From contig NZ_VFSV01000008.1 of the NCBI RefSeq assembly GCF_007004065.1, positions 1 to 64,000 of the forward strand: 64,000 nt of DNA. The letters run 5' to 3'. The stretch's first letter is position 1; every line of letters starts with the position of its first letter. Origin of the DNA: Palleronia caenipelagi. Lineage in GTDB: Bacteria > Pseudomonadota > Alphaproteobacteria > Rhodobacterales > Rhodobacteraceae. The translations under genes and the position numbers were made by a program. This document shows positions 9,410 to 18,023 of the stretch, piece by piece. Under the pieces are notes generated by a model, which was given only the letters and a program-made list of their open reading frames with translations, ran no database searches and had not been told where the DNA came from.

Positions 9410-10129
9410 CTAGGCCTCCTGAAGCGCGCGCGCCAGTACCACGATTCTCACATCTGCCGCACCGGCAGCAAAGGCTGCCCGTGTCGTTGCAGTCAGCGTC
9501 GCCCCGGTCACCAAAACATCATCCACGATCACGACATTACGCCCCAGAAGCGCCGCCGCGATGTTTGGATGCGGTCGGATCGCGCCGTCCAATGCTGCGA
9601 ACCGTGCTGTCCGATCGGCGCCCGACGGGGCCGGAGCGCGCACCCGGACCAAGGCACGCGCAGCAAATCGGGCGTTGCGCCGTTTCGCCAGTGCCCGGGC
9701 CAAAAGCGCCGCCTGATTGTAACGGCGATGAACCAGCCGTCGCCACGTCAGCGGAACGGGAACCACCACGGCATCATCAGGCCAGATTTGGCGGGAGGCC
9801 GCACTCATCCAATCGGCCGCAGGTGCGACCAGATCCAGCCGATCTCCATGCTTCAATCGCAACACGAAATCACGCATGGTTCCCGAATAGGCAACCGCTG
9901 CGCGCCCGGCGGACCAAAGCCGCGGTGTCGCGAGGCACTCGTCACATAGCGGTCGCCTGCAGGATTCGCCTGGCAAAGGGGCGCCACAGGTTTCACAGCA
10001 CAAGCCCTGAATGAAATGGGCCGAAGACCAGCAACACCCGCATAGCCCCACCCGCCCCGCAAGAGGGGTATCGCATATCGCGCAAACCGGCGGATAAACG
10101 ACATCAAGAAGCGATTGAACGTATCGCAT
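9410..10129 (-). CDS. ComF-family phosphoribosyltransferase-like protein
   Basis: From ATG 10129 the protein has 239 residues. An N-terminal zinc-finger-like region carries CXXC pairs (CAIC, CGCC, CETCGAPLPGE, CDEC). A C-terminal type-I PRTase fold follows, with the PRPP-loop stretch NVVIVDDVLVTGATL. ComF homologues take part in DNA uptake in competent bacteria and often have other roles in non-competent species; no substrate can be assigned. An upstream ATG at 10162 would overlap the divergent methyltransferase-like gene, so 10129 is preferred. It precedes grxC on the same strand. Confidence 0.88.
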   Translation of the reverse strand: MRYVQSLLDVVYPPVCAICDTPLAGRVGLCGCCWSSAHFIQGLCCETCGAPLPGESCRRPLCDECLATPRLWSAGRAAVAYSGTMRDFVLRLKHGDRLDLVAPAADWMSAASRQIWPDDAVVVPVPLTWRRLVHRRYNQAALLARALAKRRNARFAARALVRVRAPAPSGADRTARFAALDGAIRPHPNIAAALLGRNVVIVDDVLVTGATLTATTRAAFAAGAADVRIVVLARALQEA

Positions 10130-10149
10130 GGCTTGCCTAGATCCATCCA

Positions 10150-10995
10150 ATGTCGACCACACCTGTTCTCCTGACCGACCGCGAGGCTCTGACCCGCGCC
10201 CGTCGCCGCATCAAACCCGAAGCGCTGTTTCTCCATAAGCAGGCTGCGGAACGGCTCCATGAAACACTGGAGGTTGTTAAAAGGACGTTTCGAAACCCTG
10301 CGATTGTGACCGGACATCCGGATTTCTGGTCCCGCGAATTTCCCGACGCACGGCTCGTCGCAGATGCGGAAGTGCTGGACCTGCGCGAGGCCGCCCATGA
10401 CCTCGTGATCCACGCCATGGCGCTGCACTGGGCGAATGACCCGGTGGGACAGATGATCCAGTGCCGCAGAGCCCTCCGCCCTGATGGGCTGTTTCTCGCG
10501 ATCTTCCCGGGCGGCGGGAGTTTGCAGGAACTGCGTGAGGCCCTTGCCACGGCTGAGACGCAGATGCGCGGAGGGCTGGCACCCCGGGTGCTCCCAATGA
10601 TGGAATTGCGCAGTGCGGGCAGTCTTTTACAGCGAGCAGGCCTCGCCCTGCCGGTTGCCGACACGGATCGATACGACGTCAGCTACGCCGATATCACCGC
10701 CCTCATGCAAGAGCTGCGGACGATGGGCGAAGCTAACGCCCAAAGCGCTCGCGATCGTCGGTTCCTGCCACGCGGCGTCCTGACGGAAGCGGCCCGGCTC
10801 TACCACGATCATCACGCCACGGAGGACGGCACCCGGATTCGGGCGACCTTTGAATTGGTGCATCTGCTGGGGTGGGCGCCCGATGACAGTCAGCCAGTGC
10901 CACTCCGCCCCGGCTCCGCCACAGCCCGGCTCGCCGATGCGCTGGGCACGGCCGAGACCCGGTTGCGCGACGATTCGCCCGGTCAGAGCGATTGA
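10150..10995 (+). CDS. BioC/NDUFAF5-like methyltransferase-fold protein
   Basis: The 281 residues match the later half of class-I methyltransferases of the NDUFAF5/BioC type: AHDLVIHAMALHWANDPVGQ, then CRRALRPDGLFLAIFPGG, and a C-terminal helical region with GEANA and FELVHLLGWAP. The usual glycine-rich SAM motif I is not recognisable; the equivalent region reads NPAIVTGHPDFW. The protein may therefore bind SAM weakly or be a pseudoenzyme. From memory, relatives beside comF and hemH in other Rhodobacteraceae show the same loss. It is divergent from comF by 20 bp, so both promoters overlap. Confidence 0.75.
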   Translation: MSTTPVLLTDREALTRARRRIKPEALFLHKQAAERLHETLEVVKRTFRNPAIVTGHPDFWSREFPDARLVADAEVLDLREAAHDLVIHAMALHWANDPVGQMIQCRRALRPDGLFLAIFPGGGSLQELREALATAETQMRGGLAPRVLPMMELRSAGSLLQRAGLALPVADTDRYDVSYADITALMQELRTMGEANAQSARDRRFLPRGVLTEAARLYHDHHATEDGTRIRATFELVHLLGWAPDDSQPVPLRPGSATARLADALGTAETRLRDDSPGQSD

Positions 10996-11047
10996 CCTCG
11001 CGCCCGACTTCCTTATGTGACTGCACACCGCAACGAGGATGAGTGAT

Positions 11048-12136
11048 ATGCTGGACAGCCATTCGACCGACGATCCGATCGAGACCGCCGCGCGTGAGGC
11101 CAAATGCCCCGTCCACGCTCCAGCGGATCACCCGAAGATTCCGCGCGCCAAGGTCGGTGTGCTGGTAGCCAATCTTGGTACGCCGGATAACTACGACTAC
11201 TGGTCCATGCGCCGCTATCTCAGTGAGTTCCTGTCGGATAAGCGGGTCATCGATTACTCCGCTCTGATCTGGCAGCCGCTCCTGCAGGGCATCATCCTCA
11301 GCAAGCGGCCATTCTCCTCCGGCGCGGCCTATAAGTCGATCTGGAACGAAGAGCAGGGCGAAAGCCCGCTGATGACGATCACCAAGAGCCAGACGGCGAA
11401 GCTGCGCGCCCGGCTGACCGAGCGCTACGGCGAAGACGTGATGGTGTCCTTCTGTATGCGCTACGGCAACCCCTCTACGCTCAAGGTCGTTCGCGAGATG
11501 ATCGCCGCTGGCTGCCAGAAGATCGTGTTTTTCCCGCTCTATCCGCAATATGCGGGGGCGACGACAGCGACCGCGAATGACCAGTTCTTCCGCGCGCTGA
11601 TGAAGGAAAAATGGCAGCCGCCCGTGCGCACCGTGCCGGCCTATTTCGACCGCGCGAGCTATATCGACGCACTGGCCCAGTCGGTGGAGCGGAGCTATGG
11701 CGCACTCGAGACAAAGCCGGACATCCTCGTCTGCTCCTATCACGGAGTGCCGCAGCGTTACCTGAAAGAGGGCGACCCCTATCATTGTCAGTGCCAGAAA
11801 ACGACGCGCCTGCTCAAAGAGCGGCTAGGCTGGGACGACACCCAGATCATCACAACCTTCCAGAGCCGATTCGGCCCCGAGGAATGGCTCCAACCCTATA
11901 CGGTTGAGGAGGTAGCACGACTGGCGGAACGCGGGATGAAGAACATCGCAATCTGCGCTCCGGCCTTCTCAGCCGACTGCATCGAGACGCTCGAAGAGAT
12001 CAACGAAGAGATTCGGGAGAGCTTTGAGGAAGCGGGGGGTGAGCGTTTTACCTACATCCCCTGCCTCAACGATGACGAAGCGCATATGGCTGCCCTCGAG
12101 GAGGCGATTGTCGAAAATCTGTCGGGCTGGCTCTGA
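11048..12136 (+). CDS. hemH: Ferrochelatase
   Basis: It inserts Fe(II) into protoporphyrin IX, the last step of haem synthesis. The protein has 362 residues from the second ATG at 11048. GAGG (11035-11038) is 9 nt from this ATG but abuts the in-frame ATG at 11039, so 11048 is the better start. Family features include VGVLVANLGTPD near the N-terminus, the active-site His in CSYHGVPQRY, and CPAFSADC-like ICAPAFSADCIETLEEI. The N-terminal extension carrying CPVH before the core is seen in some alphaproteobacterial enzymes. A strong hairpin terminator follows the stop. Confidence 0.96.
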   Translation: MLDSHSTDDPIETAAREAKCPVHAPADHPKIPRAKVGVLVANLGTPDNYDYWSMRRYLSEFLSDKRVIDYSALIWQPLLQGIILSKRPFSSGAAYKSIWNEEQGESPLMTITKSQTAKLRARLTERYGEDVMVSFCMRYGNPSTLKVVREMIAAGCQKIVFFPLYPQYAGATTATANDQFFRALMKEKWQPPVRTVPAYFDRASYIDALAQSVERSYGALETKPDILVCSYHGVPQRYLKEGDPYHCQCQKTTRLLKERLGWDDTQIITTFQSRFGPEEWLQPYTVEEVARLAERGMKNIAICAPAFSADCIETLEEINEEIRESFEEAGGERFTYIPCLNDDEAHMAALEEAIVENLSGWL

Positions 12137-12168
12137 CCAGCCCTTTGGGCTTCCGCAACGAAGGCATG

Positions 12169-12205
12169 AAAAAAGGGCGACCAGAACATCTGGTCGCCCT
12201 TCTTT
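12169..12205 (+). terminator. Bidirectional terminator between hemH and the small membrane protein gene
   Basis: AAGGGCGACCAG (12173-12184) and CTGGTCGCCCTT (12190-12201) form a perfect 12-bp stem with an AACAT loop. The minus side is followed by six T (complement of A12169-12174), the plus side by CTTT. It serves both converging genes, with the better T-tract for the minus gene. Confidence 0.85.
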
Positions 12206-12227
12206 GTATGAGGTCCGAAAGATCGGA

Positions 12228-12416
12228 TTAGTCGGCGGCCACGGCCACGGCGGCGATCACGGCCAGCACGAGGAGCGGGATGGTGGCGGAGGAGGAAGAG
12301 GTGTTCTCTTCGACAACCACGACGGGCTCGGCAACGGGGGCGGGCTCAACGTAACCACCAGCGAAGGCACCGGTGGCGGCAACGGTCAGCGCGGCGGCGA
12401 GGGCGATCTTTTTCAT
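12228..12416 (-). CDS. Small secreted/membrane protein, function unknown
   Basis: The 62-residue protein starts MKKIALAAALTVAATGAFA, a clear Sec signal peptide cleaved after AFA. A short Pro/Val/Glu segment (EPAPVAEPVVVVEENTSSSS) and one C-terminal hydrophobic helix (about 45-61) ending in Asp follow. GGAG lies 8 nt before the ATG. The mature part would be a tiny single-span inner-membrane protein with a periplasmic acidic face. I recall similar short proteins in Rhodobacteraceae but know no function. A perfect 10-bp hairpin lies in its 5-prime leader, and it shares a terminator with hemH. Confidence 0.75.
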   Translation of the reverse strand: MKKIALAAALTVAATGAFAGGYVEPAPVAEPVVVVEENTSSSSATIPLLVLAVIAAVAVAAD

Positions 12417-12437
12417 TCTGTCATCTCCAGTTGATAG

Positions 12438-12462
12438 TGCGGTCTGCACTTCGCAGACCGCA
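12438..12462 (-). promoter_or_regulatory. Perfect hairpin in the leader of the small membrane protein gene
   Basis: TGCGGTCTGC (12438-12447) and GCAGACCGCA (12453-12462) are exact inverted repeats around a 5-nt loop. On the mRNA of the minus gene the stem ends about 21 nt before the ATG and just upstream of the GGAG ribosome site. No T-tract follows, so it is not an ordinary terminator. It could be a protein-binding site, an RNA stabiliser or a translational switch. Confidence 0.5.
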
Positions 12463-12565
12463 ACAGCAATCAGGTAGCGTGTACCTTAGCTTGCGATATA
12501 AGCCTAACCGGGAGGGCAGGCAAATCCTGCTTGATCAGACAGCACCATAACGCCACGCAACGATG

Positions 12566-13162
12566 TCAAATCAGCAACACCTGCGTGCCCGGGCCGGTCA
12601 GGCTGTAGAGCTCTGCAATATGGTGATTATACAGCCCGATGCAGCCATTTGAAGATCGCCGTCCGATCTTGCGCGTGTCATGGGTGCCGTGGATCCGATA
12701 GTATTGCCAGCTCAGATAGAGCGCGTGAGTTCCGAGCGGATTGTCCGGCCCCGGCGGCACGAATTCCGGCCACTCAGGATTCCGCTTGCGCATATCTGGT
12801 GTCGGCGCCCAGGAGGGTCCCTCAACCTTACGGATAATCTCGGTCCGGCCCTTCCGGGTCAGATCGTCGGTTTGCGGAACAGACGTCGGGTAGAGCTTAT
12901 AAACCGATTCGTCCTCGCTCCAGAAGTGCAGGGCGCGGGACGTCACATCGCAGAGAATTGCTCCGTTCGTCAGAGTGTCAAAGAAGGGCTGCCAGCTATA
13001 GGTCCGGAAACTGGACGCATTGCGGCGGGTACTGCTGTCAATCGTCCGGCGGAACTCGGTGGAGCCCGCCTGCTGGGCAATGGCGGGTGCTGCCAGCATG
13101 GTGCTCGCCGCTCCTGCGATGAAAGCGCGTCGCTTCAGCGCGCCGGGGGTGGTCTGGGTCAT
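12566..13162 (-). CDS. L,D-transpeptidase (YkuD domain), Tat-exported
   Basis: The 198-residue protein has a twin-arginine-type leader (LKRRAFIAG followed by a hydrophobic stretch and APAIAQ). The catalytic YkuD motif is complete: His158 (YYRIHGTHD) and Cys174 in RRSSNGCIGLYN. Such enzymes cross-link peptidoglycan stems (3-3 bonds) or attach proteins to the wall in the periplasm. The insertion SWAPTPDMRKRNPEWP is typical of the ErfK/YbiS-like branch found in alphaproteobacteria. It reads towards the small membrane protein gene and is divergent from the CAP lipoprotein gene. Confidence 0.9.
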   Translation of the reverse strand: MTQTTPGALKRRAFIAGAASTMLAAPAIAQQAGSTEFRRTIDSSTRRNASSFRTYSWQPFFDTLTNGAILCDVTSRALHFWSEDESVYKLYPTSVPQTDDLTRKGRTEIIRKVEGPSWAPTPDMRKRNPEWPEFVPPGPDNPLGTHALYLSWQYYRIHGTHDTRKIGRRSSNGCIGLYNHHIAELYSLTGPGTQVLLI

Positions 13163-13324
13163 TGTTACTGCCTCGAAAAGGTGGCCGTCTGCTTTTTTAT
13201 GTGGCGAAGAATACGCCTGTCGGGGCCACCGCGCAATTCACACCAGCGTCAGTTCGCTCAGCACCGATTGATCCGGTACCGCGATGCTTGTATGCGCCAG
13301 AGAGCAGCAAGATTGGAGACACAG

Positions 13325-13837
13325 ATGATCCGCGCGACGCTGACAATGACGGCCCTTTCGCTGGCACTGGTGGCCTGCGCCGCTCCGCCTGCCCCGCCCT
13401 TGGTCGATGGCAAGCCGCTGCCCCAGAAATACGACATGGCGTCTGAGGGGCGGGACGTGATCCAGCTCCGCTTTCTGGACGGAATGAACGCCTTGCGGCA
13501 GGCGGCCGGTGTCGGGCCCGTGGCCCTCGATGTGCAGCTGAACGCCGCTGCGGCAACCCACTCGCGAGACATGAGCGTCCAGAACCGCCCCTGGCATTTC
13601 GGGTCTGACGGGTCCTCGCCCATCGACCGGGCACGGCGCACCGGCTATTACGGTCGGGTCCTGGGCGAGAATATCTCGGAGACCTATGAGACAGAGCTGG
13701 AGACCCTCGCCGCTTGGATGGAAGACCCTAACACCAGAGCTGTCATCACGGATCCGAACGCGCAGGATCTGGGCTTCGCGTGGTATCAGCAGCCCACCGG
13801 CAAAATCTGGTGGACTATGGTCACCGGACGGCGTTAA
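13325..13837 (+). CDS. CAP/SCP-domain lipoprotein
   Basis: The chosen ATG at 13325 gives 170 residues with a lipoprotein signal: a hydrophobic stretch then LVAC, with Cys18 as the lipidated residue. GGAGA lies 6 nt upstream. The mature domain has the CAP (SCP/PR1) core: HSRDMSVQNRPWHFG with the His/Glu-type cavity, GRVLGENISE and a C-terminal WWTMVTGR. CAP proteins are extracytoplasmic and of varied function (lipid, peptide or wall binding). It lies between two L,D-transpeptidase-fold genes, which suggests an envelope role. Longer in-frame starts upstream overlap the divergent gene and are not plausible. Confidence 0.85.
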   Translation: MIRATLTMTALSLALVACAAPPAPPLVDGKPLPQKYDMASEGRDVIQLRFLDGMNALRQAAGVGPVALDVQLNAAAATHSRDMSVQNRPWHFGSDGSSPIDRARRTGYYGRVLGENISETYETELETLAAWMEDPNTRAVITDPNAQDLGFAWYQQPTGKIWWTMVTGRR

Positions 13838-13851
13838 GCGCCAGATCTCAT

Positions 13852-13876
13852 AAAAAAGGCAGCCTGAGCTGCCTTT
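13852..13876 (+). terminator. Bidirectional terminator between CAP lipoprotein and L,D-transpeptidase genes
   Basis: AAAGGCAGC (13855-13863) and GCTGCCTTT (13868-13876) pair perfectly over 9 bp with a CTGA loop. A-runs on one side and T on the other provide U-tracts for both converging transcripts. Confidence 0.85.
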
Positions 13877-13897
13877 CCTCACTCTGTCAAGCTTCCG

Positions 13898-14401
13898 TTA
13901 CGGGTAGATCGTGATCGGCGTCCCGTCCCGGACCATAGCGTAGATCTGCTCGATCTCGCGGTCAGTCACGGCGATACACCCTGCCGTCCAGTCACTTCCA
14001 CGACCGCGTTCGTAGAACTTGCCGCGACCGTGGATGAAAATATCGCCACCCGGACGCCGGCCAGTGGCCCGCGCGACCTGAACGTCGTTCACATCCGGGT
14101 AGGAGATGCCGAGCGACAGGTGATACTTGCTGTTCGGATTGCGCCGGTTAATGTAGTAATGCCCTTCGGGGGTCCGACCGTCCCCTTCGTAGATCTTGTG
14201 CCCGCGTGGCTGGAAGCCGAGCCCAATATCGTACTCTTCGAGCACTTTGCGGCCATGGTATAGGCGCAGCTTTCGCTCACCTTTCAAAACGACCAGCCGA
14301 GTGACCTCAGGGCCGTTATACGACTTGAACTTGCTGTTGCCACCGCAGCTGGCCACGCCGATCAGGACCAACCCCAGCAGGAGGATACGGAGAATTGCCA
14401 T
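13898..14401 (-). CDS. L,D-transpeptidase-family lipoprotein (ErfK/YbiS/YkuD)
   Basis: From ATG 14401 the protein has 167 residues. The signal peptide MAILRILLLGLVLIGVASC ends in a lipobox with Cys19. The YkuD catalytic motif is His124 (FIHGRGKFY) and Cys142 in DWTAGCIAVTD. The fold suits L,D-transpeptidase or L,D-carboxypeptidase activity on peptidoglycan from a membrane-anchored position. The absence of a LysM or other binding domain means specificity is unknown. It converges on the CAP lipoprotein gene and shares its terminator. Confidence 0.9.
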   Translation of the reverse strand: MAILRILLLGLVLIGVASCGGNSKFKSYNGPEVTRLVVLKGERKLRLYHGRKVLEEYDIGLGFQPRGHKIYEGDGRTPEGHYYINRRNPNSKYHLSLGISYPDVNDVQVARATGRRPGGDIFIHGRGKFYERGRGSDWTAGCIAVTDREIEQIYAMVRDGTPITIYP

Positions 14402-14526
14402 TGGACTGCTTTCTGCCTCGAAAACCTGTTTTTTTATACACGTAGGATAGCTACCAAATTCTCCACGGGAAAGCACCTATACGAGTGGAGCGGAGTTTCG
14501 CTCGCCCATCAGTGCAGTAACCCGTT

Positions 14527-15726
14527 TCATTGTCTGGAAAATGCTGCCGCTATTTCCACATGGGGCGACCAGCGAAACTGGTCGATCACCCGGACCCAGT
14601 CGAGCCGATAGCCACCGCGAATCAGGGACCCGGCGTCGCGGGCGAAGGTCACAGGATTGCAGGAGACAAAGGCAATCCGCTGGAGCGTGGACTCCGCCAG
14701 CTCCCGGCACTGAGCTTCGGCACCCGCACGGGGCGGATCTATAACGGCGGCAGCGTAGTCCGACAAATGGGCCGCCTCCACCGGATCCCGGAAGAGGTCT
14801 CGCCGCTCGGTGGTGACGCGACCGGAGCCAGCGCGCGCGGCAGCCCGGAGCATCTCAGCGTTGCCTTCGACCGCATGGACCGGCGCGCGGCGGCTCAGCG
14901 GCACGGCGAAGGTGCCGCAGCCCGCGAACAGGTCGATCACCGGCCCACCGTCGCCCAGAGCCTGCGCAACGCAAGCGATCAGGGCTGATTCGCCATGTGA
15001 TGTAGCCTGAAGAAACGCGCCGGGCGGTGGGACAATGGTCATCCCACCGATCACCTGACGCGGGGACCGCGCCTCGATCACTGGCTCACCGTCCAGTGTC
15101 AGCCGTGCGAGATCGGCATGACCCGCGATTTCGGCCAGACGGGTCAGGAGGGCAGCGTCGCTCGCCTTGGCCCCTGCCATCGCCACGTCGAGCCCGGCTG
15201 GTCCCGAGGTCACGAGCAGGGACAGCTCGCCCTTGCGTGATGCCGCAGCCTCCGTCAGCTCGGTCAAAACCGGCAGGGCCGCGAGGATCTCTGGCGCGAG
15301 CACCTGACAGCCGGTGATCTCGGTGATCGTGCCCGAGCGACGCCCATGAAACCCCACCAATGCCCCGTTCTTCGTCCGCCGCCCGGACAGGGACGCGCGG
15401 CGGCGACTGGCGGGGGGCGACGTGGCGATCCCTTTGATCGGCGCAGGCAGGTCGCGGGCGCGAAGAGCCTCACGCACCACACCGATCTTCCACTCCGCCA
15501 CGAAGCTGTCGGAGGCATGGAGCAGCGCGCAGCCACCGCAGGTGTCGTAATGGGGGCAACTAGGCGTGACTCGTTCTGACGAGGACGTGACGATCTGCGG
15601 GTCACTCATGCGGTCGCCTTCGACCTTGCCCTCGAAAAGTTCGCCGGGCAGGGCGCGCGGGACATAGACCGGACCCGGCGCAATGCCGTCGCCCTGATGG
15701 CCCAGCCGATCGATGGTCACCCGCAT
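14527..15726 (-). CDS. rlmD: 23S rRNA (uracil-C5)-methyltransferase of the RlmD/TrmA family
   Basis: The 399-residue enzyme has an N-terminal TRAM-like domain, then iron-sulfur cysteines C57, C63 and C66 (SCPHYDTCGGC) and a fourth Cys in ITGCQ near residue 139. The C-terminal SAM fold shows DLFAGCGTF and the catalytic nucleophile Cys356 in VSCNPVTFARD. The Fe-S cluster separates RlmD/RlmC types from TrmA. RlmD is the likely identity (U1939 in E. coli numbering), but the exact uridine cannot be fixed from sequence alone. The stop and the next upstream gene are one base apart, so it is co-transcribed with the ABC exporter. Confidence 0.85.
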   Translation of the reverse strand: MRVTIDRLGHQGDGIAPGPVYVPRALPGELFEGKVEGDRMSDPQIVTSSSERVTPSCPHYDTCGGCALLHASDSFVAEWKIGVVREALRARDLPAPIKGIATSPPASRRRASLSGRRTKNGALVGFHGRRSGTITEITGCQVLAPEILAALPVLTELTEAAASRKGELSLLVTSGPAGLDVAMAGAKASDAALLTRLAEIAGHADLARLTLDGEPVIEARSPRQVIGGMTIVPPPGAFLQATSHGESALIACVAQALGDGGPVIDLFAGCGTFAVPLSRRAPVHAVEGNAEMLRAAARAGSGRVTTERRDLFRDPVEAAHLSDYAAAVIDPPRAGAEAQCRELAESTLQRIAFVSCNPVTFARDAGSLIRGGYRLDWVRVIDQFRWSPHVEIAAAFSRQ

Positions 15727-15727
15727 G

Positions 15728-17563
15728 TCAGGCCGCCTCTGTGTCGAAATTCAGGAACCCACCCGATTGCCGGTCCCAGTAGCGCGCGTAGGTACCACCC
15801 TGTGCCAGCAGCTCCGCATGGGTGCCTTCCTCGACGATCCGGCCCTCTTCCAGCACGATGATCCGGTCCATCCGCGCAATGGTCGACAGGCGATGGGCAA
15901 TGGCGACCACGGTTTTGCCGTCCATCAGCCCCTCCAAAGAGTCCTGAATGGCCGCTTCCACCTCGGAATCGAGCGCCGAGGTCGCTTCGTCCAGTACCAG
16001 AATCGGGGCGTCTTTCAGGATTGTCCGCGCCAGCGCGATCCGCTGTCTCTGCCCGCCCGAGAGCTTTACCCCCCGCTCGCCCAGATGCGCATCATAGCCG
16101 GTGCGGCCCTTCGAATCCTGTAGGCCAACGATGAACGCGTGCGCCTCCGCCCGTTTCGCGGCAGCGATGATCTCGTCCTCGCTGGCATCAGGACGCCCGT
16201 AACAGATGTTGTCCCGGGCCGAGCGGTTGAACATGGCGGTATCCTGCGTGACCTTGCCGATGCGGCTCCGGAGGCTCTCTTGCGTGACCTCCCGCACATC
16301 GTAACCCGCGACGCGGATGGCGCCCTCCTCGGTATCATAGAGCCGCAGGAGCATGGCTACGAGGGTGGATTTCCCCGCACCCGACGCGCCAACGAGGCCA
16401 ATCTTTTCGCCCTCGGCAATTCGCAGAGAGATCCCGTCGAGTCCGCCCAGGCCGCGCCCATAGGTGAAACGCACGTTCTCGAATTCCACCGCGGCGCCGG
16501 GCGGCAAAGCGATTGCGTCCGGTGCGTTGGTCAGGGTGTGCGGCGGGGTGAGGGTGTTCACGCCATCCTCCACCTCGCCGATGTTGGAATACATGGCCAT
16601 CATCGCCATAGAGACCCATCCGGTCATCTGCGCGATACGAATCGCAACTGAACCCGCCGCCGCGATATCCCCGGTGCTGGCCGCGCCATCAGACCAGAGC
16701 CAGACCGTGCCGCCGACCAGCAGGACCGGCAGCACACCGGCCATCGTCATCAAGGCCAGCCGGAACCCTGCCGTGATCACTCCGAAATCGAGCGCGCGCT
16801 CGCGAAAGGACCCGATGGCGTCCAGCGCAACGCGGTCTTCGTGATCGTCATGGGCGAAGAGCTTGACCGTCTTGATGTTGGTGATCGTGTCCACCACCTG
16901 CCCCGACACCATCGCCCGCGCGGCGGCACGGGCCTTCGAGCGGGCGCGGATGCGCGGCAGGAACCAGCGGATGCCGGCAAAATAGCCCACGAGCCAGACC
17001 AGCAAGACCAGCGCCATCCAGCCGCTGATGGTGCTCAGAAGAACCGCGGACCCCACCAGCGTGGCCAGCGCAAAGCACACCACATTGATCGTCTCGGAGG
17101 TCACATCAGTGGCGGCGCGGGCGGTCTGCATCTGCTTTTGCGCGATGCGGCCGGCGAAATCGTCGTCGAAGAAGCCGACCGCCTGTCCCAGCGTCCAGCG
17201 ATGCAGCCGCATCAGCACCATGGGATTCACATTTGGCGCGATCATCACTGCGTTGGAGGTCGCGGCGAGGCCAAACAGGATGGGGCGGACCACGATGAAG
17301 AACAGCACCGCAGAGATCAGCAGACCCGCATTGGCGGCGAAAAAGCCGCTCATACCCGTCTCCACCGCCGCATCCACGACCCGACCAAGAAGCACGGCGG
17401 AGATCACCTCCGCACTGCCCGCGAGGGCGGAGAAAAACGCGGCGATGATCAGCCAGGGCCAGGCGCCCGACAGCGCCCAGAGCATAAAGCGCCCCGGACG
17501 GCGGGGCGGCGGGCCCTTGGCCGGGCGGAAAGCGTCGATAAATGAGCCAATACGGCGGATCAT
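15728..17563 (-). CDS. ABC exporter, fused membrane and ATPase domains
   Basis: The 611-residue half-transporter has an N-terminal six-helix membrane domain (about 25-320) and a C-terminal nucleotide-binding domain (about 345-600). Walker A is GASGAGKST, the signature is LSGGQRQRIALAR, Walker B is ILVLDEATSALD, and the switch His lies in AIAHRLSTI. This is the MsbA/multidrug type and works as a homodimer in the inner membrane. The basic N-terminus (RPAKGPPPRRPGRF) resembles alphaproteobacterial exporters. The substrate cannot be told from sequence; lipid, peptide or drug are all possible. It directly precedes rlmD. Confidence 0.9.
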   Translation of the reverse strand: MIRRIGSFIDAFRPAKGPPPRRPGRFMLWALSGAWPWLIIAAFFSALAGSAEVISAVLLGRVVDAAVETGMSGFFAANAGLLISAVLFFIVVRPILFGLAATSNAVMIAPNVNPMVLMRLHRWTLGQAVGFFDDDFAGRIAQKQMQTARAATDVTSETINVVCFALATLVGSAVLLSTISGWMALVLLVWLVGYFAGIRWFLPRIRARSKARAAARAMVSGQVVDTITNIKTVKLFAHDDHEDRVALDAIGSFRERALDFGVITAGFRLALMTMAGVLPVLLVGGTVWLWSDGAASTGDIAAAGSVAIRIAQMTGWVSMAMMAMYSNIGEVEDGVNTLTPPHTLTNAPDAIALPPGAAVEFENVRFTYGRGLGGLDGISLRIAEGEKIGLVGASGAGKSTLVAMLLRLYDTEEGAIRVAGYDVREVTQESLRSRIGKVTQDTAMFNRSARDNICYGRPDASEDEIIAAAKRAEAHAFIVGLQDSKGRTGYDAHLGERGVKLSGGQRQRIALARTILKDAPILVLDEATSALDSEVEAAIQDSLEGLMDGKTVVAIAHRLSTIARMDRIIVLEEGRIVEEGTHAELLAQGGTYARYWDRQSGGFLNFDTEAA

Positions 17564-17633
17564 GGAAAGGCGGTCCGGTTGTTACCTGTCCCGGAATGCC
17601 CTGTCCGACCGCAGGCGTAAACCCTCTGGCTGC

Positions 17634-18014
17634 TCAGCCGTTATGAGCCTTGCGCCGGATCGAGCGCTTAAGCAGATCCAGCTCGTCGCGCAACATGGCG
17701 ACCTCGGTGACCAGATCCTGATCCACCGCCCGCCCTGCCGCAATGTGCAGGCTGCACAGCGCAACGCCCGTGGCCCGCTCGACCAGATAGACGCTCTGCA
17801 CACCATCAGACAGCTTTATGTCAGACATTGAGAACGTGGCCATCTGCCCATCCTCGGTCGCGGTCATGTCAGGTTGGCCAAGTGTTTCACCATGGTGAAT
17901 GACGTCGACCTCGGGGAGATCGCCATCGCCTTCAAGACGAATGGTCCAAACCCCATCCTTGAGCGTTTCGGAGGACGCGGTCCAACTCAGTGTATCAGAT
18001 TGTTTGCTCATCAA
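17634..18014 (-). CDS. Conserved hypothetical protein
   Basis: The 126-residue acidic cytoplasmic protein (125 if started at 18011) has beta-rich repeats: TWTIRLEGDGD-like, VDVIHHGETLG and VQSVYLVERATGVALCSLHIAAG. A C-terminal helix rich in Leu, Lys and Arg follows. There is no signal peptide or membrane span and I do not recognise a family. It follows the DUF6478-like gene by 9 bp on the same strand, and both look beta-sandwich-like, so they may act together. Confidence 0.7.
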   Translation of the reverse strand: MMSKQSDTLSWTASSETLKDGVWTIRLEGDGDLPEVDVIHHGETLGQPDMTATEDGQMATFSMSDIKLSDGVQSVYLVERATGVALCSLHIAAGRAVDQDLVTEVAMLRDELDLLKRSIRRKAHNG

Positions 18015-18023
18015 ATGTCCTCG

